NCBI GenBank assembly: GCA_025738555.1
Contig: JAOVFP010000010.1
Span: 2,852,001 to 2,916,000 of the forward strand
Direction: 5' to 3'
Length of the DNA stretch: 64,000 nucleotides
DNA from: Cyathus striatus
Taxonomy: Eukaryota > Basidiomycota > Agaricomycetes > Agaricales > Nidulariaceae
Numbering within the stretch: the stretch's first letter is position 1; every line of letters starts with the position of its first letter. A model generated the notes under the pieces. That model was given only the letters and a program-made list of their open reading frames with translations, did no database searches and was not told where the DNA came from. Positions 1-12,536 of the stretch are shown here, one piece after another. The position numbers and the translations under genes were made by a program.

Positions 1-1050
1 TGGGAAACGCTGAATCAGCCTGCCGAGAATGCCGGGTCTCAGACCTAGCCAGGCGCCTATGACGTGCTGATACACAGCGCTGGTACAGCGTGGTTAGATA
101 GCGGCACTTGCCGTGGGTCTGGTCCTCATGCCTTTTCCTATTACGCGATAACATTGCTTCGATAATCTATTATTAGAATAGACGCGCGCTTAGCTCGATC
201 TCCGGCCTTACTGGTAATTATCTCTCACCGATGTCGAGAATAAACTCTGACCTCGATGTTTCTATTCTTAGACGCTTTCCTACTTAGGCTAGTAATGTCC
301 CTTATTAGCGCGGATCGTTCCCGCGCTAGCTAACGGTCCGGGACCTCTACCTTAGCTACTAATTACAACCCAGATATATTGTACCGTTTGTAAGTAGCGC
401 GTAGAATATAGAAATAATGTTTTTATAGTAGGTAGAAGTACGCTAGGCGTATTAGTACCATACATTGGATTACCGGATGGGACCTGGATGGGACACTGTA
501 CGTTGGACATACATATACTTACACGACAATATCTCGCTCTGAACTCTCTCGCGCCTTCGCAAAGACCTATACCACTGATCGTCGATTTAGCTCGAGCCTC
601 GGGCCCCTCTTCTCTGTGAGATTACGAAGGCCAATATGAATCCCCCCTGGAGATCTCCCCACCTGAGGAATTACGGAAACGTTGTCGATGGAATCCTTCA
701 CGGTACGCATACTACAAAACCATAGGGAACCTTTGGGGAGCCTAGATCTTGCTTTCGAACTTGGTGAATATTTGAATGTTGGTATAGTAGCATCCTTGAC
801 TGAAAAACATTCTTCCGCAAAGCTTTTCGCCGATTTATCCTATCGCCAACTTTATCATCGGCGAATGATAACTATATTCAAACGACTGCATGCTCAGGGC
901 AGGATGTCAAGTACATCTGACAGGGGATCTGAAATATCTACTCGATTGTTATCATAGGTTCTCTCTATGGACTGCCCAACGTCGGATCTACTCATGACGT
1001 CCATATAACGATAACTGGAAGTGAGGCGTTACTGTTGTTCGTACCCTCCA
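1..1050. other. no recognisable gene
   Basis: About 1 kb upstream of the first ICMT copy. Short open frames are present (for example 682-957) but none resembles a known family and none has a convincing splice pattern. I see no clear repeat or terminal inverted repeat. The left end may be the edge of an older, decayed insertion, but nothing in the sequence proves it. Confidence 0.5.
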
Positions 1051-1753
1051 ATGCCGAACCAAATGACCCTCCTCAAACTTCCGTTCCTAATCTCCGTAAT
1101 ATGGAGCACATACATTACGTTCACCTCCCCTCATCCCATCGAACCCCGTCGTGCAATTGTGCAAACTCGCTTTCCAATGTTCATGGCACCAATCCTCAAG
1201 GTCAGTTCCAACCACTGGCGCCTCTGCCATGTTAGCTTGAAATCTCATGTCGCCACTAAAGATGCTCTTCCTTTCCCTCGTACTCCTTGAGATCATCCTC
1301 ATCATACTCCCTAACGCCTTCTCTCAGGCCTTCTATCTCCTCACACCCTTGGGGATCACGACCCCATTCCTCATCGGCTGGACCATAAACCTCTCTGGCG
1401 GTCTCCTCCGACGAGCTTGCTATATTTCCTTAGGGAATTTCTTTACGCCTGAAATGGGGACTCAAAAGGACCATAAATTGATTACCTCCGGACCATACTC
1501 GGTCGTTAGACACCCTGCATACACAGGCGCAGTGCTTACCTCTGTCGGCTGTATTCTCGTCTTCAATTCTTGCGCTTTTGTTTCCCACTTCATTCGACCC
1601 AGTGCTATGTGGGTTTTTATAGGCATTCTTTCAGTTATTATACTGCCTTCTAGGTTGTCGAACGAAGATCAGATGTTAAGGCAACATTTTGGGCAAGAAT
1701 GGCTGAGGTGGAAGGAGAGGGTGCCATATCGACTTATTCCGGGGATATATTAG
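1051..1753 (+). CDS. ICMT-like methyltransferase, array copy 1
   Basis: Isoprenylcysteine carboxyl methyltransferase (Ste14/ICMT) family. Known members are multi-pass ER membrane enzymes that use S-adenosylmethionine to methylate the C-terminal prenylcysteine of CAAX proteins. Two exons, 1051-1200 and 1262-1753, with a phase-0 intron that starts GTCAGT and ends AAAG, give 213 aa (yeast Ste14 is 239). Visible features: a hydrophobic N-terminal half; the segment LITSGPYSVVRHPAYTG, with the family RHPxYxG motif at about residue 133; and a C-terminal block with an acidic pair, FGQEWLRWKERVPYRL and a final GIY. The start was chosen because exon 1 aligns residue for residue with copy 2; an ATG at 1063 is possible. 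The frame is intact. The substrate is unknown; the family assignment is firm, the exact specificity is not. Confidence 0.85.
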
Positions 1754-2327
1754 TGTGTTTGATACGTACCGATTTTTTTATATGTATAAATTTGCTTCGG
1801 ACACGTTCCGAGGCAGTTGGGAGCTAGCACTTGGAACCGTCATTTGTTTTACGAAGATTATAATCCAAGCAACGTATAGCAAGTCAACCACACCGCAGTC
1901 TCGATACTTCCGGACATTTCTATATCCTGCTCACTCTCCGATTCGGAGAAGGTTCGCTCGTTGCTGCTATAATTACTTAGTCTTGAACATCAATTTACTG
2001 CTGCCTATCTCGACGCCTGTAGTTCCGAAGCAGTTTACGAACAGAGTTTATCATATCTTAGGTAGAACAAGTATACCGTACATATAGGACACATGATTCA
2101 GAAAACAGACTACTTTAAGATAATGTCCCGCCACGAAGTCCAGTACTGCTTAGTAATTCCCATCGGCAAGTGATAATAGATATGCTCCGACGGGCCACAA
2201 GCAGATTCTCTCAGATGGGTGAGAGATCCTGCTAAGCTTGGTGAAAACCGAGATATCTACCAGTACTGTATCATCCTTATTATACCGTATAAAATTGTAA
2301 CTGATGGTATGAGCCCAGCAATCTACA
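1754..2327 (+). other. intergenic spacer between ICMT copies 1 and 2
   Basis: No gene seen. An open frame from 1755 to 2087 directly follows the copy 1 stop but has no family resemblance. The spacer probably holds the promoter of copy 2, though no clear TATA box is visible close to its ATG. Confidence 0.4.
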
Positions 2328-3011
2328 ATGTCGAACCACACGATCTTCCTCAAACTTCCTTTTCTACTTTCAATGATATGGAGCACATATATCGCACTGA
2401 CTGCCCCCCATTCCTCTCGACCGCACAAGATAATCCCAGAATCACGCTTAGTTCCAGTGGTTATGCCTATCATTCTCAAAGTCAGTCCTATAGACAGACT
2501 CATATTAAATTGAAATTTCACAAAATATCCGTAGACATTGTTCATCTCTCCCCTGCTGCTGGAAATTACTTTCATACTACTCTCAAACTCCTTCCCCCGG
2601 GTCCCCTCACCATCCGTACTCACTTTCCAATTCCTTCTGGGATGGTTTATAAACCTCCTCGGTGGTCTACTCCGACAAGCATGCTACAATACCCTAGGAA
2701 CCTTTTTCACGTTTGAAATGGGGACACGAAACGATCAGAAACTAATCGTTACTGGACCTTACGCAGTCGTTCTGCATCCTAGTTACACGGGCGCACTGAT
2801 AAACTATATAGGATGCTTGCTTGTGTTTAAATCGTGTGGCTGGGTTCCTCGCTCTGTATGGGGTGCAGTGTGGGTTATCATGAGTATTGCTTTGTCGGCA
2901 ATTCTTAATAGGGTCGTGGTGGAGGATGAAATGCTAAAAAAGGAGTTTGGAACAGATTGGGAGAGCTGGAGGGAGAGAGTGCCGTATAGACTAGTGCCAT
3001 GGATATACTGA
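2328..3011 (+). CDS. ICMT-like methyltransferase, array copy 2 (altered RHP motif)
   Basis: Exons 2328-2480 and 2535-3011, with a 54-bp phase-0 intron (GTCAGT to GTAG), encode 209 aa. The intron position matches copy 1 exactly. The C-terminal block is well preserved (EDEMLKKEFG, then RERVPYRLVPWIY). The family motif RHPxYxG reads LHPSYTG here: the arginine next to the active-site histidine is leucine. That arginine is nearly invariant among the other copies in this window, so the protein may be inactive or altered even though its frame is open. The gene sits head to tail after copy 1 with a spacer of about 570 bp. Confidence 0.8.
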
Positions 3012-6000
3012 TGGTTCTGGTAGTTGTATATTACTAAGTAGATAAACTAGTGAATCACTGCACTGTTCGCCACCTTTAGCCCTTCACTGTGCAGCATCTA
3101 ACATATTTCTTTAAGCTTCCTAAAATATTTATACGCGAGATCGAACTATCACTTTTAGCTGGAGCTGTACTGCATGTACCACCATCCAATTTCGTATGAT
3201 TCTAGGCCGTACATATGCGACGAAATTGTGAAGAAATGAAGCGGGGACATGAACGAAGACAGTGAATGACGACGTAGTCTCCTTTCCACTTCGCCTGGTC
3301 GCTTCACGTTTCCCGTTAGTTAAGACACTACTTCTTTGTTAGGTAGTCTGAATCTGACAGGACGCCACCGTTTATATTCGCTTACACCACCTCGTCTCAC
3401 CGTGCTCCATTCTTATTGTTGATATGTGTGTCCTCGTTTAAAACTTACCCCGACGCGTTTTAACATGGCTTTAACTAGCCCTTCATTTTACTAACTGAAG
3501 CCTCCCAATTTTCAATCCTTGATGTCCACAACTAATACTGGTCATGTTTTTGACTCATTAGTTTGGAATTACAGGCATGAACGAGTGGTTGAACTCGAAA
3601 ATGGCTAGCTAGTCTGTACCTTCCGTTGCAGCCTCTCAGAAGTTAGCACTTAAAATTGTATATGCGGAGCCGAAGTAAAATTAGCGTCTTAAACGATATA
3701 CTTGCCTCAATTTAACCCTCCTTATCTATGAAGTCGTGTGGCTTGAGTGTGTTTCTCTTCGCCTTCACGCGCAGAGTGTGCATGAGCTGTGTACAAATGA
3801 AATGTTGGTTTGTTGATAGTTTTAGGATCGCCCGGTACTTACTTCCATTTTGTCTCTCACCAGTGTCAATGGCTCGAAGAAGGTCCGATTGGATCGATTT
3901 GATGTTTACGGGCATCGATTAACCAGTGCGCTCTATTTCTGTTGGTATCGATGGTCCAGGAGGTTGAGTCTGTTAAAATTAGATCGTGTGTAGGAGCGAA
4001 TGAGGAAGCAATGAGGACATCGAATCTTGATGTGAACGGTCCCAAGTTCTGGTTCTGGCGCTTGTGGAAGATCATGTTCATAGCTGTTATCGATGTAACA
4101 AGCACATTTCCCTTCGTGGTCAAGTATACTCGAGTAGAATCACTCGATATGTGTGTGCGCGCTTCACTTTGCCAATTTGCCAGCCCCTGATAAGATAAGA
4201 TATACAGCACATGATGTGTGTGAAATTTGAATTTCCGAACTTGAGTCCCGACGTCGGACGCTGTTCTGAATTCAGTCTGGACCTTCACCATTCCGCTTCT
4301 ACGACACGCCGATTGACTCATATATGGCGTACTACCACTCGTTACACAACCTTATGAAGTCTGGAGGACACGCTATTTCGACAGCATGAAGCTCCAACGC
4401 CCTTGGGTCCCTGAGTGACAGTCCCAAAGCTCGTCGTCCTATGTTGACGTTGAAACGTTGAATGCCGGCAGCAATAGTCGTTCGAGAGGAGAGTACCTAT
4501 ATCATGTGGTAAGCACCGTCTCCATTCCTCGGTGTAAATGCTCAGCTAGTGCTCGTCCTGTGTCGACTCGTCACCGCTTCATTCGTACACTAACTTTTCG
4601 TCTCCCACAGGAAAATGCGAGATGCTCTTACACCGTTCAATAGTCGACAGTTGAATTCAGTGGGTTGTACAGGGATGAATTGGTCTACCGCAACTTTCCG
4701 CAACGCACATGACAGGTATGTTCGTTTCTCTGCTTTCCCTCCTCCCTGCTTACGACTGAACCTCCCTGAAGCACGTATAACCGTTATCATCCAAGACCTA
4801 TTCTGCAGACTCTTCGTTTACACCCTTTGCATACTACCCTTTTCATACACACCACCAAGACGATGAACATGCAGCACCGTGCTCGCCACGTATCATCGCT
4901 TCCAACACCTGCACCAGCACCGTTTTCTACGCCCCTCGAAACGCCTGCTTCTTAGAGAGCGTTCTCGTTACCTACTTCAGCACATTCCAGATCCGCTTGC
5001 CTACGATGAGCCCATGAAGAACTGAAAAGGGAAGCGAACCGTGGTATAGCGCCTAGAGTGCGGTGAATGCTATAGTTGTGCATGCAGGTGGTACGGCGGG
5101 TTCTACTGGGTTCGAGTTAGAGTATAAGGGGGGGATAGAATCAAGCGAAGAAGTGAAGACGACGGTGGTTCTGGTTAACAGGTTCCTGGCTGACGTCGTT
5201 CCGTGTTCTGCATATCACTCTCGAGGTTAAGGGCGACGTTTAGCCTGTCCAAGCAGAAGACTTTCAACCTCCTTATGATCGGCACACACCGCCTATCCTT
5301 ACACATAGCGACAACTGCAACGACAACCTCTCCGCGCATCCGATATGAAGAACAAGACGGATTCGTACTGCGCATTGGGTTCCTTGGCCTTACCGCGCGT
5401 ATATCGCCGCACCTTCAGCAGCCTGGCCTAAGGCTACACCTGTATCTTGCAAAACCTACGCCATCATGTTGAGCGTTCGCGGAGTCTGGATGTATATCCA
5501 ATGCCAACGCCGCTTCTTACTTCAACGCTACTATGACACCTACGCAGGAGACTAGGGGGGCACCGGCGATGATGCGCGTAGGATGTGGTGAAGTTGTTAG
5601 TGGCCATTGTCTACGTTGATGTAACGTAGGCACTGGAGTTTGAGTTGGGTTGAAAAGAGGATGGGTATTCGTGTCGGGTCGCGTTGGAAGGGTGTAGGAC
5701 TAGGGAGATCCTGGATTGTGTCTTGGCCGACGAAAGTACGCGTCATTCTGTTCGCTTTGCACGTCACTGACAGGGTGGACTTCCAACGATGCTTTTGATG
5801 AAGCGAGAGCAGTCTTCACTCTTCAAGCGTTGATGTCGTCGACTTCTCTTAACGCCCCTTCCGTTCTCTGCAACGTCTCCGCTGCTTTCGCCCCCTTGGA
5901 TACCCGGCACACTCCTGCATATGAAGTGAGGCAGGGCGAGGAAGAAGAGGCTGGACATCTGCCTTAAACACGCCTGTCTCCTTTGATACTTGTATCATCT

Positions 6001-6736
6001 TCATTCAATATACCCTTGTAAACTTATGCGTCCATGTAGAGCACTCATGATAATGATGGAGATTGACGATTTACCATTCGGGAGTTGTCAATTTTGTTGA
6101 TCAAGATGGAGTGAAAGGGGTGGAGGTTCGAGGGCCGAGGACGGGAACGGGATTGTGTGCTTTTAGTGTTCTGTAGGATGGTTGCTCTGGAGGCGTACGT
6201 CGACGTCGCGCCTATTCAACGAGGTGTACTCATGATCTCTGAAGCCGATATCGTCGGTGCTCATGACCCTCCTTCCGTTCTATACAACGGCTTTCCTGCT
6301 TTCTCCTCGGGGCCCACGAAGACGCCTGTGCAGGTAGCCGCCTATGCTGAGGAACTGGAGTGCGGGGTGCAGAACTCGATAGCGTGTTCGGATACATGCG
6401 TTTATTTGCGATGCTTCCGATACCTTCACCGTTCACCTCACTGCTTCCCAAACCCACGACGATTCCGTGTAGTAGAGTAAAGGAAGCGTATTTGGTAGCG
6501 CTCATTAATATTGGTTGGATGCTAGATTCTGCAGTGGGATTAGGTTCCAGAGGTGAACCCATTCATCTGAGTTAGAGTGACTTGTTATCTTACTGATCCT
6601 AGCATGGTACTAGTTACGGTCCCTAATCAAGACATTTCTTCATTGATTGTCAGTGCTTAGTGGCGCAGGTGTCTAGAATCACTGGTCACTTGATAGTGCC
6701 TTCGTGAAATATCTCATGAGTACTACACAATAATAG
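3012..6736. other. 3.7-kb stretch without a recognisable gene
   Basis: Many short overlapping frames on both strands, none matching a family I know. Between about 4450 and 4870 there are splice-like signals (a GTAAGC donor near 4509, a CCCACAG acceptor near 4611, a GTATG donor near 4715) joining short frames, so a decayed multi-exon gene is possible. Segments near 5828-5950 and 6247-6362 look like diverged copies of one another. I cannot assign a product. Confidence 0.4.
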
Positions 6737-7113
6737 CTACTCGCCTTTTGGCCTTACACCAAGATTTAAACCGTAGGCAGCTTTAGGTGTTAGTTTACTT
6801 CCACACTACCGAGTTCTTTGGATCTGATATCATTGACAGGTGGAATGGAGCAGATCCCCATGCCCCACCGCTGGAGCGGATCTGGAACCGAAGCCCCATC
6901 CTGCTGTTGGTATGGAGAGGCGTGTGGTCTCTGGGGGTGGTGATTGGTGCGATTGGGTTTGATACTGCATTTGATAACACTTAAAATGTCAGTTTGGGAT
7001 AGGATCTGACTCCATTTTTGTTGTAGTTTATCACTGCATTTTCCACTCCTGACATATAAATACCTTCATTCCCTGGATACATACAGTAGTTCACTAGCAT
7101 AATATCGAGCATC
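6737..7113 (+). promoter_or_regulatory. upstream region of ICMT copy 3, shared with copy 4
   Basis: The first part (about 6737-6900) resembles the sequence at 8172-8300, which continues past an insertion at 10851-10900, upstream of copy 4. Both therefore descend from one duplicated promoter region. A TATA box (TATAAA at 7054-7059) lies 60 bp before the ATG of copy 3. Confidence 0.55.
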
Positions 7114-7784
7114 ATGCCCACCATCCTTAAAATTTTCTTTCTCCTTTCAACAATATGGAACACATATATTACATGCACGTCCCCGCATCCCTTGAAACGA
7201 CCACACAACCCAATCCCACAATATATCTCAATTCAACTCTTCATGTTACTAATTAGAGTCAGTTCCTATATACTTTTCATCATCCCATATCTCACACAAC
7301 ACGAAAGATATCATTCATCTCCTTTTTAGTTATAGAAACTACCCTCATATTAATTCCTGGTTCCCTCCCCCTCCTCTCACCCTCGACTCGAATCACACCC
7401 CAATTCCTCCTGGGCTGGCTCTTGAATCTACTTGGTGGTCGTATCCGGCAGGCCTGTTATAATGAACTAGGGAGCTTCTTTACGTTCGAAATTGGGATGC
7501 ACGAAAACCATAAACTTATAACTACAGGGCCATATGCAGTCGTTCGGCACCCTGGTTACACAGGCGGACTAGCTGCCCTACTAGGTTGCTTGCTTGTCCT
7601 CAACTCGAGCGTTTGGATCCCTAGGATTATCTGGGCTGTAGCATGCAGCGCTGTGGTTGGCTTTGTGATGTTTATTTTTCATAGGCTAGACATAGAGGAT
7701 GAAATGCTGCGTAAGGAATTTGGAGTCGATTGGGAGAGTTGGAAGGAACAGGTACTATATAAACTTGTACCCAGGATATACTAA
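7114..7784 (+). CDS. ICMT-like methyltransferase, array copy 3
   Basis: Exons 7114-7257 and 7308-7784 with a 50-bp phase-0 intron give 206 aa. Exon 2 has no internal methionine near its start, so its beginning at 7308 was set by homology (ISFISFLVIE aligns with the same segment of the other copies). The motif TTGPYAVVRHPGYTGG and the C-terminal block (DIEDEMLRKEFGVDWESW, then YKLVPRIY) are complete. Exon 2 is very close to copies 4 and 5. One of the open, apparently usable members of the array. Confidence 0.82.
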
Positions 7785-8305
7785 TGGTCGATGATCCTTG
7801 TAATCTTCATCGCTCCCCTCACCATCCGGAATCACTAATACCTACTAATACATAGTTCTCCACGAACCATAACAGCGCTCAGGGTCGTCTATCAGGAAGT
7901 TGAGTCGATTAGGTAGTAGGGAAGAAGCCAAAAATGCGAGGCTTAAACTCTCCTAAATTTCATCAATAAGTATCACTGTCAATTCGAGTTTGAGCGACTT
8001 AGCTACCTCCCTAGTCCTAAGTAGCAGGGCTCTAATAGCACTTACCACTAGTTCCTGCCCAGAGTCAAGACATTTTTTCAGCATCAGTGTTAGTACGTAC
8101 CAGGGTTTAAAGCAGTTAGCGTGACTCAATGTTGCATTCGCCAAACATATTGTGAGTAATATAGCCGTACTTACTACTACTCGTCTTCCGGCCTTACCAA
8201 GGCCTTACACCAAGTTTTAAACCCATAGGTAGCTTCGGGCGTTATTTTACTTCTGCCTAGTAACAGATTCTTTGGATCCGAAGTCTTTGACGAGCAGAAT
8301 AAAAC
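7785..8305. other. spacer after ICMT copy 3
   Basis: No gene. From about 8172 it carries the duplicated ICMT promoter sequence also seen at 6737, interrupted at 8305 by the insertion described next. Confidence 0.5.
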
Positions 8306-10856
8306 GAGTATGTATACCAGAATAAAAACAAAACTTCGGTTCCGAACGGGAGTCGACGTTTTATGTCATATCATATATCAGGCCGCTGGATTTCACAGAA
8401 AGGTCGTCGATTCTCCGGCTGTGAAACCGAAGAAAGGAACCCCGTTGCCATTTGGCAGATTTTATCATTCTCCAATCATTCTCACAATATATTAATAATA
8501 GTTCTGTGCGCCATCTACCCACGCGTAATATGTACACAATATCTTTTAGAATGATCATGAGCTTATGGTATATGTGCGTTATGCACAGGCGATGAATTAT
8601 CGATAATTTAATTTAGATGGAGTAGTACTATTGCCTGCAATGGTGGCTGCAGCAGCGAGTGTTGTAGTATTTGCACCTACTCAATGTATTTAGGGAGATT
8701 GTTATTGCACACTTCAAATCATTTTGACTGTGTCGTGTCCACTCATGATAAATTATTTCTGAAAAATTGCTGTAAAATCATAAAAGCACCATTCCCAACA
8801 TTCTTTCCTTATGCTCACGGATCCGTGTTATGGATAATACATAATAACTATTGACATGATGAATCCGTCATACGCAGTAATAACATAAGTATAGAAAGTC
8901 AATTAGTATTATCATAACAAATATTTGGTTGACAGTATGTCGGAAAAATCGAGATCGCTATATTTGTCCAGACATGGCCATATCAGGCCAGATAAGGCCA
9001 TCAGCCGTTTGGGGGGTCTACATGGCTCAAGAATCAACTAATAGTAGATTATCGCGCTGATTGCTACTGATTTGCATTATATTTATTGATACAGCCAATC
9101 ACCATTGATAGTTGACATCAGTAGGATCGAATTTATCACACCTGACAACTCTGACGAGTGCTGATATGGGCCTGCAAACTAATAAACATTGTTACCATTT
9201 TTACTAAATATGTTTTTGAGTTTGGAAAGGCATAAAGGATTAAGTTTAAACCATATATTTAATTTGAACGTCCTATTGACACCATAATTTACCATACATC
9301 TAGCAGTACAAATTACTAATAAATACTACTCCCACAGGCTATTCTACATTGTGCGCACTAAATAGCTAATCTACACTATTTTCACCTACCATGGACTCTG
9401 CTAGCTATGTCATTTGTATATAGAAATTTGTACGCACCAGCTCACAATCATGAATACTACATAAGTACCTACCTTTTCATAGCTGGGTGGGAGAAGTTGA
9501 AATATGAGGGATGGAAAGGGAATACAATGTGGAAGATATTGTGAGTGGATGGGCAAGAGCTATGGACAGCTCCCAGTACGGCCTTGAGGTACAATATGAA
9601 TTGAAAGTGGGGATATACAAAGCAGAATCGAATGTGCGTTCGCAGAGCGTACAAGCGACAGTTTAAATAGATTTGGTAACAAATGGCCCGTATGTATGGA
9701 TATTACTGTAAGTAGGTGACAGTAAGAATGTAGCATGTAACGGTAATGAAAAACACATGTTTTGAAAACGCAGGCCCTACAATATGGCTCTGTGTTCTTA
9801 TTGTTTACCTTCCCGTTCAGTTAAGAGTGGGTCACCTACCGTCAACGTCGGGAATTGAAATTCTGTAACTCCATCTCGCAACCAGACTCCAGACTCCAAT
9901 GAGTCGCTTTCGCGCGCTCAAGTTTGGAGTCAATCAGGAGTGGAATCTGTTGTGAGAGCGGAAAAGTGCTTCTGCCCAGTACTGTAGCTATGATTGAGTA
10001 CAGAAAGTATCATAAAAATTTACTACTACCGTAGCTTTAGTTATAATTGACCATATTATTATGACTTATGCAAACTTAACTTAAATCTACATGACTTGAT
10101 ACCACACTGACGTGACAACAGGCAAATTTAACGAGAACATATTATGAGGGGCTTAGTACAATCAGCAGTTTATGTGCTAAGTCAGTGCAGCTGACATATA
10201 CATATCAGGTTAATATCAGGAGTTGATAGCATGTGGTATGTGTTTACAGCGCTTGATAAAAGCCAAATAAAAGCTTGATAACTCATCTGATATGACCACT
10301 AGAGAAGCCTGACCAATACCAATTTGTTCCCATATGGCCATCAGCAACGTCAGCACCTTATATGCTAATTTCGATTTTTCCGACATACTTACAAGCAGTA
10401 TGTGTACAGCATTTTTAAGTTGGTTATGTAGACGATTTGTACATGGTTACTGTAGTACCACACGACATAACTACGCTGACCACAGAAACCTGTAAGTATA
10501 TATATATGCTCTCCACCTATTTAAGAGTGAATGTAATATGCTAAATTTAATCATGCATAGGCTTACGCGCTTGATTTTATTGAGGTACTTACATACTACC
10601 TCACAATTGTCGATAGTTTAGATACCGTTGTATACATCGTGGCTGCACGTATTTTGTAGAGAAGTTAATTATGCGTAACTACAGAACTTATATAAAAACC
10701 AAAAAGGCAAGATTGGGGTGACATGTTGCACGACGCCCCAGGCTGATACACTGTACCAGCCCATCCAAGGCGCATCATAGCGCATTGCCATCAGCTTCCC
10801 CGAAGCACATGACTACTATTCGGAAGCGAAGTTTTGTTTTATTCTGGTCATGATCG
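8306..10856. mobile_element. 2.55-kb non-autonomous DNA transposon (MULE-like)
   Basis: The two ends are inverted copies of one another: ACCAGAATAAAA followed by CAAAACTTCGGTTCCGAA on the left (from about 8316), and its reverse complement on the right (to about 10849). The 9-bp sequence GAATAAAAC flanks the element on both sides (8297-8305 and 10857-10865), which fits a target-site duplication of the length typical of Mutator-like elements. The interior is AT-rich with no frame above about 65 codons and no transposase signature. It splits the promoter region of ICMT copy 4. Confidence 0.7.
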
Positions 10857-11096
10857 GAATAAAACAACGCCCCATGTCGCACCGCTAAAGCGAACCTGAA
10901 GTGAAGGGACAAACCCCTATTCTGTTCCAGTGTGCTGATATCCGTGTATGTAGGTTAAGTAACACATAAAGCGTCGATTCCTATGCCGCGGAACCGATAT
11001 TCGTGTTTTTGTTTCATCACCGCTGTCGTGCATGGTGCCGGTTAGCTCAGACCGCAGGCTATCAGAAACATCCCCGACCCCCACCAGCACTTCACA

Positions 11097-11102
11097 TATA
11101 AA
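11097..11102 (+). promoter_or_regulatory. TATA box of ICMT copy 4
   Basis: TATAAA lies 47 bp before the ATG at 11144. The same arrangement recurs before copy 5 (14524, 47 bp), copy 9 (19922, 44 bp) and copy 3 (7054, 60 bp), so the core promoter was copied together with the genes. Confidence 0.55.
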
Positions 11103-11143
11103 TATGTTCATTCCTTGGATTCAGCGATTCAAACTAGAGCCTC

Positions 11144-11816
11144 ATGTCCAAGGCCTTCAAACTTCTCTTTCTCCTTTCAACAATATGGAATACATATATT
11201 TCATGCACATCCCCACATCCCAATCGACCGCATAACACAATTCCACAACCCCGCTCACTCCCGATTTTCTTACCGCTAATTGCGAAAGTTGGTCCTCCTA
11301 CATCTTTTCAAATTTATGTCTCACACTATACCGAAGATATTATTTGTCTCCCTTCTTTTCCTAGAAATAAGTCTCGTACTCCTCCCTACGAAAGCACTCC
11401 GTCTTCCTACACCCTCGTCGGAAATAACGTCCCAGTTCTTTCTGGGATCGCTTTTGAATCTACTCGGTGGCCGTATACGACAAGCCTGTTACAATGCCCT
11501 GGGGAGATTTTTTACATTTGAAATGGGGACACACCAGAGCCATAAACTAATAACCACCGGCCCATATGCATTTGTTCGGCACCCTAGCTACACAGGTGGA
11601 CTGACAGCCTTATTAGGTTGCTTACTTGTCCTCAACTCGAGCGTTTGGATCCCTAGAATTATTTGGGGTGCAGCATGTAGCGTTGTGGTTGGTTTTGTGA
11701 TGTTTGTTTTTCATAGGCTAGACATAGAGGATGAAATGCTGCGTAAGGAATTTGGAGTCGATTGGGAGAGATGGAAGGAACAAGTGCCATATAAACTTGT
11801 ACCTGGAATATATTGA
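11144..11816 (+). CDS. ICMT-like methyltransferase, array copy 4
   Basis: Exons 11144-11287 and 11337-11816 give 207 aa. The 49-bp intron starts GTTGGT rather than the GTCAGT seen in most copies and ends CGAAG. All family motifs are present: TTGPYAFVRHPSYTGG and the block EDEMLRKEFGVDWERW followed by KEQVPYKLVPGIY. It is the intact partner of copy 5: together with the relic at 12186 it forms the first half of a tandem duplication whose second half is 14.4-16.25 kb. Confidence 0.84.
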
Positions 11817-12185
11817 TGATCCTTGTAGTTGTATGGCATTACCATTACTACTTACTACCCACATATTAAGTCCAAAACATCAGGTCTGATGGTTTCGATT
11901 GGATTCTGAACATGATGAACAGGTGATATGTGAGTTCCAAAAACACCCTTGACTTGACGTCTGTAGAATCACTTGTTTGCGCTGTTCCTTGTTCAGAAAC
12001 GACACAATAACGACAATCTTGCCCATTAGGGCGTTATCTCAGGCTGATTCTCAGCCACCGAGCAATGCGATTCAACCGGCTGTCCATGATTAGGCCTATA
12101 TGTCTCAGGCTGCCAAAAGCATCAGACCATTCATATAAATAATGTTACACTTATACCTGATCCAGTAGTTCACAATATCGAATCC
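11817..12185. other. spacer between ICMT copies 4 and 6
   Basis: No gene. It matches the spacer at about 15243-15585, with small indels, as expected for the tandem duplication. Confidence 0.5.
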
Positions 12186-12534
12186 ATGCCCCTCTTTAAA
12201 CTCCCCTTATTACTGTCAAGTCAACAATATGGAGCATATACATTACATGCACAGTCCCTCACTCCAATCAACCACACAACCGAATTCCACAATCTCGTGC
12301 AATTCCAACTCTCCTGCCGCTAGTCATAAAAGTCGGTTCCTTTACACTTTTTTAGTTTAATTCTCACAGGATTCCCAAAGATATTATTCGTTTCACCTCT
12401 ACTCATCGAATTAACTATGATGCTCCTCCCTGATGTCTTCTTTTTTTCGACTCCCTCAACTATCACTCCCCAATCCTTCTTAGGATGGCTCCTGAGCCTG
12501 GTCAGTAGTCTTATCCGGCAAGCCAGCTATAATG
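12186..12534 (+). pseudogene. ICMT copy 6, truncated relic
   Basis: Starts like copy 7 (15586) but has an extra 5 bp (GTCAA repeated near 12215) that shifts the frame in exon 1. The similarity stops at 12534, where the TA-flanked transposon at 12537 begins, before the RHPxYxG region. The missing 3' half is not found beyond the transposon, which is followed instead by the upstream region of copy 5. Not functional. Confidence 0.85.
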
Positions 12535-12536
12535 TA

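Noticed and set aside
1755..2087. 110-codon frame immediately after ICMT copy 1
   Set aside because: No homology and no matching frame after other ICMT copies; it is spacer sequence.
3866..4321. 151-codon minus-strand frame between ICMT copies 2 and 3
   Set aside because: No family resemblance, no splice context, and competing frames on the other strand; not supported as a gene.
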